Shown here: one piece after another, positions 41,167-51,582 of the stretch | How positions within the stretch are numbered: the stretch's first letter is position 1 | How the letters are laid out: the number at the start of each line of letters is the position of its first letter | Assembly: GCA_033026295.1 (NCBI GenBank) | Contig: CM065185.1 | Coordinates: 6,076,001-6,140,000 of the forward strand | Source of the DNA: Channa striata | Taxonomy: Eukaryota; Chordata; Actinopteri; Anabantiformes; Channidae | DNA: 64,000 nt | Direction: 5' to 3' | The notes under the pieces: generated by a model | What the model saw: only the letters and a program-made list of their open reading frames with translations | What the model was told of the DNA's origin: nothing | Database searches by the model: none | Position numbers and translations under genes: made by a program

Positions 41167-41196
41167 CAGATAATCAGCCCCACATTTGATTATCTG
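41167..41196. repeat. 10-bp perfect inverted repeat with GATA-type cores
   Basis: CAGATAATCA (41167-41176) and TGATTATCTG (41187-41196) are exact reverse complements separated by 10 bases. Each arm has an AGATAA core (WGATAR). Confidence 0.95.
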
Positions 41197-41867
41197 CTGA
41201 GGGAATTATTCACTCCGCAGCGAGGAACTGGTCGGGTTGCAGAGATTATTTCTGTTACTGTGGCTTCGGAAACAACAGCTGAGTTCTGCCCTCATCTGCA
41301 CTCACACGTCTGCATTACTCAAGTATGTGCTTATGTGCCTCTTTGTGACTATACTTGAAAATATCCTTTAGTTTATGACATTTGCACTTAAAGACTGATT
41401 GCTCAGACAAAATATGTGTCAAAATAACACTGAAATAATAACACCATGTTATTTTCTGGTTGGTTTAGGTGTGTAAACGGACAGGTTCCTTTTGACATCT
41501 GCCAACTAAACTTTAAGATGGACTTAGACACTAAATAGGCTATAAAATGGAAAGTGTGGATGTTACCTTTAAAACATGAAGAACTATTGTTCTATTTTCA
41601 AGTATTTAAAAAGTGTAAAATTTCAGTTTTACTATTTAGTACACTGTGACTGTATCGTTTGTACTGCAGTATGGCATAGTGAAGAAGTAATTAAATTCTG
41701 TCAAGTATCTGTAATTGCTGTGGCTGTGTGGGCCAGAATGTTACAGTATCTCCTTGGAAATACACCAAAAGCATTTTATTGGATTTCTTAAGAGTTGGGA
41801 AAGTTGGTTGAAAAAGAAAATCCCTTTAAACAGCATTGCAGACCAGATTGCAGCACTTAAGAATATT

Positions 41868-41873
41868 TTTATT
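41868..41873 (-). terminator. Polyadenylation signal of the relaxin-family gene
   Basis: AATAAA on the minus strand lies only 23 bases after the TAG stop, implying a very short 3' UTR of roughly 45 bases. Confidence 0.7.
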
Positions 41874-41896
41874 GTGTGATGTATAGGGTTCTGCCT

Positions 41897-42840
41897 CTAG
41901 CAGAACTGAATCAACTCTTTCATGCTGCATCCTTTCTCGCAGCAAATATCAGATATTTTTCCCGTTGCTCGTCTGATCCGAGAAGAGTAGGGGTACCAGT
42001 GAGGAGCCAGAGAGGAGACATACTTCATGCCGCCAGACTCTGCAGGAATGTGGACAATGTCTGCAGCCTGGTGGTCCTCTGTGGAGGCATCCAGTTCCCC
42101 TGCAGAGAACAAACAAATTAAACAAGACAAATTAGGAGAGATTCTCAGTTTCAGTTGGAAGCCTCACGTGAAAACTTTAAAAAGAAAACAGTGAGAGGGA
42201 TATATTTCAAATGCAGATAATGATATTTAAAATTAGCCTAAGCGCTGAAAATTAGTGACTGTGAACTTTCTCTTCTTGTTTTAGATGTTTTTTAATGGAA
42301 TGGCATTCTCTAGGTTATTAATGTGGCCTGTATGTTTGGGGTAAATGTTGTAAATGTTTTGGGGTAAATGTCTTTTATAATGTAAAGTGATTCTGTTTTG
42401 AATTAATGTTTTTTGTGTTTAAGTTATTTTGAAGTATATGTATGTATGTACATGTACATGTCACTAAAAAAGATTATAGAAAAATATAGAAAAATGTCGA
42501 TATGTAACATGCTGATTGAAGAAACCATTATTAGATGATAATTTAAATTACTACAAAAAGTGGAGAAACACTCGACTTAGGGCACAGCGGTGATGTCACG
42601 AGCAGTGGCTCTCAACCAACACAAGTGAGGTGTAAAAATGCACTTACAGTGAGGGAGGTTTTGATGCTGGCCCAGCTCTGAGCTCGGGACGCTTCTCCTT
42701 AGCCACGCGTTACCACAGGATGAGACGGCCAGACGGATCAGCTCTCTGCCGCACATCTTAATCCTGTCCTGTGTGTGATCCGCACACATCCCAGCCACAA
42801 GCATCATCATCAGACACACAAAGCCCTTGGCAGCGGACAT
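41897..42840 (-). CDS. Relaxin/insulin-like family preprohormone (INSL3/relaxin type), two exons
   Basis: Exon 1 is 42840-42648 and exon 2 is 42099-41897, joined by a phase-1 GT/AG intron of 548 bp in the C-peptide, the usual place in this family. The product is 131 aa. Residues 1-20 form a signal peptide, probably cut after GMCA. The B chain (about 21-47) contains RIKMCGRELIRLAVSSCG, with C30 and C42 spaced C-x11-C and the receptor motif RxxxRxxV at R32, R36 and V39. The C-peptide is about 55 aa, bounded by RR (48-49) and the furin-like RIRR (105-108). The A chain (109-131) has CC-x3-C-x8-C ending at the stop, the insulin-superfamily pattern. It is a secreted two-chain peptide acting on RXFP-type receptors. 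Length and A chain make insl3 my first guess, with rln or insl5 as alternatives; the family is certain, the paralogue is not. All six cysteines are present. Confidence 0.93.
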
Positions 42841-42915
42841 CGTTGTATGTGTTACTGCTCCTCAGTTGTCGGTGGAGTCAGGAATGGATGAGTAGGTGAG
42901 ACGTGAACTTAACTA

Positions 42916-42945
42916 CAGGGTTTATATAGTCAACACGTGTCACCC
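42916..42945 (-). promoter_or_regulatory. TATA box and adjoining E-box of the relaxin-family gene
   Basis: On the minus strand ACTATATAAA lies at 42921-42930, about 81 bp before the start codon. The inferred transcription start is near 42892-42897, giving a 5' UTR of about 55 bases. A palindromic CACGTG E-box is at 42934-42939, four bases upstream of the TATA sequence. Confidence 0.7.
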
Positions 42946-45900
42946 ATGGCAGTGATTGCAAAAATGCTGAGGCCGCATATTCTTTTGCAGCCTGTATTCA
43001 GCCTTGGTGAGGGCAAAGCATGTCCTGATATGGAGCTCCGTCAGACCAAGTCTCATCAAGGCTAAATATCCCACTGAGATAAAAACGTGATGTAATGTGA
43101 CCAACAGCTCAGCTTTACTGTCACAGTACAGGTGCTGAGACAGACACCCACAGGAACATCAGTGTGACCCACCATCGGTCTGTGTTTTGACCTTCACTGA
43201 GAAACATACAAGTAAAAAGCAGCACTGAGATGGTTTTATGGTTCTTCCATTTTTGTATTATTTCTTGTTTTGTTTTTCAAATCATTCCCTACCCTTTTAC
43301 TTTTTCAAAGCACTGAGTTGTTTGTTCGAAGACTGTCAAAATGTCATGATGCATTTCTCCGATTACAGTGAACTATTTTCCTTGAATCTTAGTCGCTCCA
43401 ACACCTTATCTTGACACATCTTGAGTAATGGGAGCTAATTTGAAGAACGCGTCTGGCAAAAAGTTTTCAAGGCTAATGACGCAGTCATTTACACACATGC
43501 TCGCCCCAGGTCGCACTGTAGGCTCATAATCACACCAGAGATGACTGTTTCATATTTCCAAATAAAAAAAAGTTCAAGCTGGCAATTAAATCCAAATTTA
43601 CTTCTCCTATGCTTTGCTTTTTAACAACTTTACCACGCATTGCTGCGTTATTACTCTTAGCTACAGAGCAACATGTTGTTTAGTCACTTGTGGTTCATTT
43701 ATTGTAATTCTTATATCTTTTCGGACATGATTAAAGTTCATACTGCTTACTAATAGCATGGAAATTTATGCTAATCAAACTAGATTTTATTTAGCTTATA
43801 TTACTGCTCATTGTTCCTCTAACATGACAAAAGAGATATGTTTTGGTGCGAACTGTCAATGATGTCATAGTGTTTTCTATTTGCTATTGATTCTCTTCTA
43901 TTGTTGTTGTATTATAGATTTCAGCAAACAAATAGTACTTTATTGCTGTAGGCTTTATTGTACTGTGCTGTATAGTTTTACTTGTTTGTTTTTTTTTTTC
44001 ATTTGGGTTTTTTGTTTTTTCCAGGTTATATTTTTTTCATGTCATGGCCACCATACATGCCATGTTTGTCTGGTGTCTTTTTATTGATAAACCTGCATAA
44101 AATTAAAATTGTAGTTTACTTGATCTTGAAAGATTTTACCACATAAAAAATGTTACATGATTCTAGCATGTTTCAGCTCAGTTTTATTGTTTCATATTCT
44201 GCAGCTTCATTCATTCTGTCTACACTGTCTGCAGAAACAACAGGCAGATTTCAGTTCTGATATCTGTCCACCATGAAACAGCAGGTAATGTCAGTGACTG
44301 GCATGTCGAAATATTAAAGACTTTGGCAGCAAAAGAGCCAAATATTTCGGTCAGGAGTTGATGGACAAAAACACAGATAAAAGAAGCAAGATATTGGAGT
44401 TTTTTATTCCAATGACAGTACATGCTATTGTTCCTTTGTGTCTGCTAGTTTTTTGAATGCCACCTGTTAGTTGATGAGATAAATATTAAAGAGGCTTTGC
44501 TACAAGCAGAAGCTGCAGTAGCTACTTGAGATATGGTGTTGCATGTTACAGTATTTCATGGTGTATCTTTGCAAACAGATTGTCAAAGTATTTATATTGT
44601 TATTGTTTTTATAGGTATCAGTAACACTTGTCACTCGTTATTACTCAAATCCAAAGATACTTGTTTATCATTGCATTAGGTAAATAGGGTATTGATTACG
44701 TTCAAGTGTTTACTATCCCAACCATTGTACATGTGAACTTGTGCGTTTGTCCGTCTTCATCTGTCTTACTGACCTTTCCCTCATGTCCCTTTTGACCTCT
44801 TCCTGTCTATTCAGTCCTGGCTGAGTCACATGAGACAGCCAGGATCTCTCAGTAGTCTTTGGTTTTAATTGATCCTGACAACACTATTAAATCACTGGCA
44901 TCTCTCCCATTACCTTATCCTGTAATACTATTAGCCAGGGAGCATCGTCTCTCAGACAAATGAGACAAGTGTCCGTTAATAGACAAGGAGTTCGGGTTTC
45001 TTCTATTTAAAGGGAAAGTGGATCATTGTGATAATGGCAATGATTCAAATGCTACAGTAGGAATAAGAGATGTGGGTTTGTTTTTGTTTTTTTGCAAGGA
45101 AGCACTTTTTCCACTTTTGAAAGTTTTATTTAATGTAAATTATTATTTATAATATAATATTTTTAACAGTTATTTTGTTTCTGTGGACAAGAAAGAGAAA
45201 GAATGACGCATTTGTTAGAAACATGCACAGAATAATTTTCATGTTTTACAGTCACTGAGGCTCTAAAGAATTAAATTAACTTAGATGAATAAACTATAAT
45301 TTAAAATGTATATCATAAAGTGTCTTTTTGTGATAGTTTGTTTGCACTTTTTTACCAATTAAATGTTTATCATGTTCATAGAGCTATGCATGTTAATGCA
45401 TAAGACCTATAAAACTGCTCAATAGATGTTACCCAGCAACTCTCCAATTAAAACCTTTAGACTACACAGTTGAACTTGAAGTTTTTGTCCACTTTGATGA
45501 CATTAGTAATGTTATCATGGTAATTTGTTTCTCATAACGCTGTTGTCTAACAAAGGTCTAATAATGAATGGGGCCATGTATTTGCAAATCCGAGGTGACC
45601 AGTGCAGGTGCAGGATGATGATGATCAGAGGCATAAGCCTTCATCACGGCAGGCTGAAGGAGGGTGCCAATCAGTGGTAATGCCTGTTGTCAGTCATCAC
45701 AAACCAAATTTTATTTCTTTTAAATTCAAAGTTACTGTAAAAACCTTCTTCCAGAGAAAACTGCTGTCTTTGCTGATCCCACAGTGTGAGTGGTTGACAC
45801 AGCATGTTAAATATGCGATAAGGAGATGAGGTCTCACTCTCTTCCAGGGACTCTGACCAGTTCCCTTGTGTAACTATTAAACACAAAATACAGTGTATCT

Positions 45901-46636
45901 TAATTGAGACATATAAGTCACAAACTGACCTGCTATCATTAAAGAGAGTAGCCTGTAAGCACCAAAAATAGCACTGTACATGTTAAACTTGTCTGACTGG
46001 GCAGGAGGTGCAAGCACAAATCTCCGTAATCCTTGACAGTAAAATTGCTCTTGCTCGCTACTTACACCACTCCCTGCTGTGGCTCTTCTCCACCTTAGTA
46101 GCAGTCAGCACGCAGACTGACTGGACAGAAAAAGAAAGAGTACTTTTGATAAGCATGTCACTGTGCTTGTCTCTGATCATGCTCATACAGTGTTTTCCCA
46201 GGTACATATGTTGTAAAATAGAGGGATTTTCATTAGTATTATAAATGTAAATTACAATGTAAGAGATTGTGTGGTTGTCCAAAATAGTTCATTAATAGCA
46301 CTTCTAAAAAGCCTCTCAATCCCTCTTAAATGATCAGTGTAACATTGCACATTAAGTAATGGTGAGGTTCATGTGTCAGTCTCTTTCAATTTAGTCAAAT
46401 TACTTAAAGCTGGATGCAAATAGCCAGCTCGATTTAGGTACCAAGCTGTCAAGGGTGAGCATCTGGTCCTTTTAACAGAGAAATCATCACCCATAGCATG
46501 CAAACAGCAATTTGTTGCTGCTTCCATTTTAGCCCATAGATTGTTTTGCCAGGTGGAGTTTGAGGCAGATAGGCTCTTATTTCCATGGGTGATAAGGCCT
46601 TTTAAGGTTAGCAAGGTCGCAACTAGGCAGCTTCTC
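42946..46636. other. Spacer between the hormone gene and kcnv2
   Basis: About 3.7 kb, mostly AT-rich, with T-rich runs near 43980-44040. The left part is the upstream region of the hormone gene; the right part should contain the kcnv2 3' UTR. A minus-strand AATAAA at 45708-45713 could serve kcnv2, but it is about 920 bp past the stop and not otherwise supported. Confidence 0.5.
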
Positions 46637-49600
46637 TCAATCCTCAGCCTCGTGGATAGATTGCCTTCCACTGGGCCGATAGTGTATCTCATCATCAGAG
46701 TCCTCCGGCTGTGGTTCGTAGCAGCTCTCAAACTTGCGCCTAAGACGCTTCCGGAGCTGGAAGGTGCGCTCTGTGTTTGAAAATGTGTATTCCTGCTCCT
46801 TAAGTTTGGCGTAGTAGTCAGAAAACTTGTTGAACAGAATTGAGATGGGCATCCCATTAAGGATGATGCCAAAAGAGATGCAGCCGAAGGCCACACAGCG
46901 GCCAAGGTAAGAGATAGGGACAACATCACCGTAGCCCACAGTGGAGATGCTCACCTGTAGAAAGAAGAAGATAAAGTGTGACAAATGTCATGGATGTTGG
47001 TGATGGATTGTGATTGTTTAAAAAAGCAAAATGCATGCTCAAAAGTCTAGTGCCGTTCTGTTGTTAGATATTTTTCTTGGTATAAAAAATACATGTGGTG
47101 TATTGTCTCCAGTTCTTTTAAGACTTTGCTAATAATGTGACATTTAGATGGTTTGGTAATTATACACGTTCACTTTGCTGCCAAGAGTTAAGTAAAAGAG
47201 AAAACAGCTGAATATGCTAAATCCACCTACCAACACCTCTAAACATTATAACATAATGTCTTGTCTGTTGATTTTGTTTGTTTTCTGTTATGGAAGAGGT
47301 TGGACATGCAGCACTAAAATACTCAGTGTTCCAGCACTGGAAACACTGGATTTGTCACCAATCCCACCGCTGACAGGAAACTGATATTGTTCTGCAAATA
47401 TATAGTTCTGTTTATAATTCTAGGGTGTCAGGCACATTCTGATAAATCAAACAATATTACATCTATGCTGAAGGTTTTTTTTTCTTAGGTGTTAATATTG
47501 AAAATTAAATTAGCCAAGCATTCATACACAAAATAGAAATGCAGGTGAGCCTTTGAATGTAATCTTGCCACCAGTTCATTGCTTGGTCATAGAAATAGCG
47601 CAGAGCCTGACCCTGCCCTGTGCATTTTTGTCTTGGCCTGATGAGGCAGACAGCCCAAATCCCAGGTGGCTTAATCCCTAACAACTGAACTGCACTGCAC
47701 TGCTTGATCAAGCTGTCACAGCATCTTCAGCACAGCCTAGATGAACCGGATAATCTCAAAGAATCTGACTTGTCTGAAATGTGACATGTCTTGCACCTTT
47801 CTTTGGTCCATTAACAGATAAAAAGTAATTAAAAGCCCCTAATTAAGAAATTCAAGCCTTAATTAGGGGTTTGTATGTTTGCACCTTAGTTGGAAATTTT
47901 ATATTTGTTTGATTATCAATCAATTTCATCCAATTTTCTTTTATCCTTGTCTTTTCTGTCGTTCTGATCCATGTGAACAGTATAAACACGACTAACACTT
48001 AAGCCACAAAAATAACAAGTGTTGTACTGTATGAAAAGCATGATATTTTGTATTTGTGTTAAACCATTAGGGAAAAAATCCAAATCTTGAGACTTTACCG
48101 AACTAAAATGTTATTTATTTATGCTACTTACTGCCGCCCACCACCAAGCATCAGGTATACTGCTGAATGGTGTCCCAGGCTGATCCACCTCCACAGAATG
48201 CATCAGAGCAGAGAAGGTGAAGATGCCCATCGCAATGAAGAGGAACAGACAGCATACCTGAAGGACCACAGAGACATACAGTACATATGAAGAGAAAAGC
48301 CCAGTTGTATTTTTGGTTGGAGCACTCTGGGGTAGATGGACAAAACCAGCCTATGCACAGCATAGATTTAAAGGCTGATGATTTTCTGTATTTTTATTCA
48401 TTTCAACAAATTTCAACAATTAAGTGTGTTATTTATTGTAACATCTGAAAATCTGGAACCTGGCTTGGCTTATTTACCTGTGCCATAGAGCTCCATCGTG
48501 TCTAAGAACTTATATACTAATATACTTCAGTGAGCCACACTGCTGCATGTTTCTTCCTTGAGAAAAATGTGGTGAACTTCTTCAGAAAAGAGCAACAAGA
48601 GCTAAAAATATCCATCACTTTACAGTGTCTGAAATTTCAACTGCACATGTGCACAACCTGTGCTGTGATTGCACTGTCAATGCTCAGCTATGCCGCCAAA
48701 GGGAGGACGTTGATGCAAGATGGGAGAGATGAGAACAAACTATGTGTCACACGGCATCTGAGCACACCTGAGGCCTGTTGGACACTTTCTTTAGGGTGAA
48801 TAAAATAAACTTAAACTGAAACCATTCTCCAGCATGTCCCAATGGCACAGATTTTCAATAATAACTAATCTCTTATTCTAGGGTCACATTGTAACCTTAA
48901 TGAATGCACATACAAGTTCCACGTCATGAGTTGCTTTAGGACTGTGTCTCGTATGCTAAAACTGTTACATAATTATAAAGTAAATTTGTTTCCAAACTAT
49001 AATATTGATAACATCTTCAAAGTTATGTTTAAAGTAAAGACATCCATAACATATATATTTATATTTGTGTTTAAATTGTCTGATATGAAATTCCTCCGTA
49101 CCTGTTCAGAACACTGGCGTATGGTGAAACCAAAAGCTCTCATGCCTGTAGAATGACGAGCAAGCTTCAAGATACGGAAGATGCGCATCAACTTGACTAC
49201 CTTGAGCACCTTGCTGACTTTGCTGACCCTTGACATGGTCTTTAAATCTTCCTGTGCACTGAGGTCTTCTGTATCTATAACAAATGTCTCAAAAAGGATC
49301 TGGATGAAGTAGGGCATGACAGCAACCACGTCGACAAAGTTCAGGGCACTTTTTACAAAATGTTTGATGTTCGATGTGGTGACCAACCGCAAAAAGTACT
49401 CCAAGGTGAAGAAAAGAATGGAACTAATTTCTATCCACTCCATGTAGGTTTTACCAGCGAGCTTGTACTCCCTGAGTTCTTTCACTGTATTCATTGTCAT
49501 GGCAACAATAGAGATAAGCACAAAAAGACTAGAAAATACAGCAAAAGCTTTGGCTGACAGTGACGAGTAGGGATTCTCCATTAAGTCCCAGAGGGCCTTC

Positions 49601-50372
49601 CGAAAGTCTCCAAGAAACATGGTCTTGTAGCTGTCGTCATCCTGGTGAGGCTTAATCTCATCAAGCAGCTCCTGGTTAACCTTCAGCTGGTCTCTGATGT
49701 CATCCACTTTTTCCTCAAACAGAATACGACAGCACCTGAGAAAAAGAACAAGCACTCCTTTTCAACCATGATTGAAATACACAAATAAAACAGATAAAGC
49801 GAACATATTGACAATAAAATATCTGTAACACACCTTGGAGTATCCCTTATTTTCAGTCCCCAGAATGACATCTCTTCCTCAAAGTTAACAGGACAGAGAC
49901 TGTCCATTACCCACAAAACATTACTGCAGTAGAAATGAAATATATAATGGAAAAACATTGGGTCTCTGTCAAAGAAGAACTCATTATTGTGAACATTGTA
50001 ATCATCACAGAGTGCCAGACGCTTGGCTGGATCTTCACAAAGGGCAAGGACACCAATCCTGGTCTTTGGGTATCTGAGGACCAAATGCTTTGGAATGTGA
50101 AACACCTTTCCGCCCACGTTGAGGTTAACAATGTTTGACTGTCTTGGGTTTGGTGTGTCTTTGCGCTGATCTTTTGTTGCACCACCTTTACCACCAGGAG
50201 CGTCAAGGTTGTCCATAGATGTCCATGGTTTCACAGAACTGTCCTGTGAAAAAGGAAATTCACTGTCCTGTTCTTCAATGCTTTGTGCTAAGCTTATTTC
50301 CCGTTTTATGGTTGCAAAAAGACTGGAGCGACGCTTTTTCAGCACTTTCAGCTTGGGTTTAATAGTCTCCAT
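46637..50372 (-). CDS. kcnv2: Silent Kv channel subunit Kv8.2 (KCNV2), four coding exons
   Basis: Exons on the minus strand are 50372-49834, 49735-49102, 48257-48132 and 46954-46637, all joined by GT/AG introns of 98, 844 and 1177 bp. The product is 538 aa; human KCNV2 is about 545. The T1 tetramerisation domain spans about residues 80-182, including NVGG, CDDY and FFFDRDP. S1-S3 lie at about 244-263, 282-300 and 310-329. The arginine/lysine-rich S4 (VVKLMRIFRILKLARHS) is at about 359-375, S5 at 393-413, the pore WWWAAVSISTVGYGD at about 429-443 and S6 at about 454-475. S6 reads NGMPISILFNKF, so the second proline of the Kv PxP hinge is missing, as in electrically silent subunits. Family knowledge: Kv8.2 does not form channels alone but co-assembles with Kv2 subunits in the photoreceptor plasma membrane; human loss causes cone dystrophy with supernormal rod response. 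The start is the first ATG in context GCCACAATGG. Teleosts can carry two kcnv2 copies, and I cannot say which this is. The frame is intact. Confidence 0.95.
47165..47285 (+). mobile_element. Internally deleted foldback-type DNA transposon remnant in kcnv2 intron 3
   Basis: CACTTTGCTGCCAAGAGTTA followed by AAATCCACCTACCAACACCT and CTTGTCTGTTGATTTTGTTT matches blocks of a common teleost nonautonomous element. The middle of that element is missing here. Confidence 0.5.
47836..47869. repeat. 12-bp perfect inverted repeat in kcnv2 intron 3
   Basis: CCCCTAATTAAG (47836-47847) and CTTAATTAGGGG (47858-47869) are exact reverse complements around a 10-base loop. Each arm contains a TAATTA homeodomain core. 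Confidence 0.95.
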
Positions 50373-50660
50373 TGTGGCAGCACCTTTGAGGACAAACCCA
50401 CGGCTTTGGTGATCAGAAATAAGTCAGTTAAAATCAATGAGAACAATATTCCAAAAGATCTTCATTTCAGCAAAATATTATCCTCTTCTGCTTCACTGAA
50501 ATAAAGGCAAAGAAAAAGCCTCTCTGCTTGTCTCTCACCGTGCAAGATCAACTGCATCAGTTAGGGATTCAGCCTCTTCACTGATTCTCTAATCCTATTG
50601 CTGTTCTTTCTGTCCTAACACAAGTTAAAAATACTGTTCACATGGATTAGCGTTGTGATT
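50373..50660 (-). promoter_or_regulatory. Candidate kcnv2 5' flank with two CRX/OTX-type sites
   Basis: TAATCC occurs at 50590-50595 and its reverse complement GGATTA at 50644-50649, about 220 and 270 bp upstream of the kcnv2 start codon. TAATCC is the core site for CRX/OTX homeodomain factors that drive photoreceptor genes, which fits the known expression of this family in mammals. No TATA box was recognised. A donor-like sequence (CACG/GTGAGAG on the minus strand near 50539) leaves open a non-coding first exon in this interval. Confidence 0.4.
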
Positions 50661-51544
50661 TAAGGCTTTAGCTTCTGACAGAGGAGGAAAGGCAAAGAGA
50701 GTGGTGTGATGGTGGTTTGGCATTGCTAACGAGGCTATGGAGAGCTTTTGCACAGGAAGTTCATACTAATACTACAGATTACACAGTCTAACAGGGAGAA
50801 TTACATTCCTGTTTGGTCTTTATTGATGAACAGACGTTTGTCCATTTTAAATAGTCCAGCCAAGTAAAAATGAAGTCTTTTCTTTATATTTAAACAATCA
50901 AAAAAACATGATTAGTGTAGAGGGCAAACTAAGATTCTCTTTACTAAATCAGAAATTTAAAATAGAAATTCAGATAAAAATGTGAACATGCTACAAATAG
51001 ATTAAATACCATTATTAAGGAAATATGTTTTTTATGTAGGACTTTGTAAATCATTGCAATTAACAAGCAAAAATGCTCGGATTTCTGTACCTGAGACAAT
51101 AATATATGTTGACTCTTGATAAGACAATTTAGTTTGACATCCTGATCAAAGAACTGTGTACAGAAAATTACTAATTAATTAATAATGACTCAACATACAG
51201 CACAAAACAATAAGATATTGATGATTGATGATTGCAAGTAAAAAAAAAAAAGTGGTTTGATACAGAGACAGTGAATTGGGTCTATTACCTCAATTATAGT
51301 CACATTTATGTTGAAATAATGGTATGGCCCACGCTTCCACCCGTGAAGTTTGAGTTGTTGGTGTCTTCCAGACTACCGGAAAAGGAAATGGGAACATTAA
51401 AATATTTAAAACATTTTTATTATTTCATTTTTTATTATTATCATAATTTTTCCGACTTCGTACGTGCATAAATTTATGAAAAATTTATTCTAATGTTAAA
51501 TTTTATAGACATAGGGATTTTAGTTGCGATATATATGCTGCTCG

Positions 51545-51582
51545 GGCACCACGTGACTTCCTTTCCGGTCTAACCTGACAAT
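51545..51582 (+). promoter_or_regulatory. rps28 core promoter: E-box and 5' TOP tract
   Basis: A perfect CACGTG E-box lies at 51550-51555. Just after it is an unbroken pyrimidine tract, CTTCCTTTCC, at 51557-51566, about 17 bp before the start codon. Vertebrate ribosomal protein mRNAs begin at a C inside such a 5' terminal oligopyrimidine tract, which places them under mTOR/LARP1 translational control. The inferred start site is 51557-51561, giving a very short 5' UTR. No TATA box is seen, as is usual for this class. Confidence 0.75.

Larger units (their letters stand above)
34151..41867. other. Non-coding, SINE copy and possible conserved elements
   Basis: A purine-rich plus strand spans 34850-35220. 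Repeats lie at 35.6 and 36.6 kb. Stretches at 40040-40260 and 41110-41290 are of mixed composition and may be regulatory; the second holds the 10-bp inverted repeat upstream in map order of the hormone gene's 3' end. Confidence 0.5.

Noticed and set aside
46369..46929. 186-codon minus-strand frame next to the kcnv2 last exon
   Set aside because: It overlaps the real exon in another frame and lacks family similarity.
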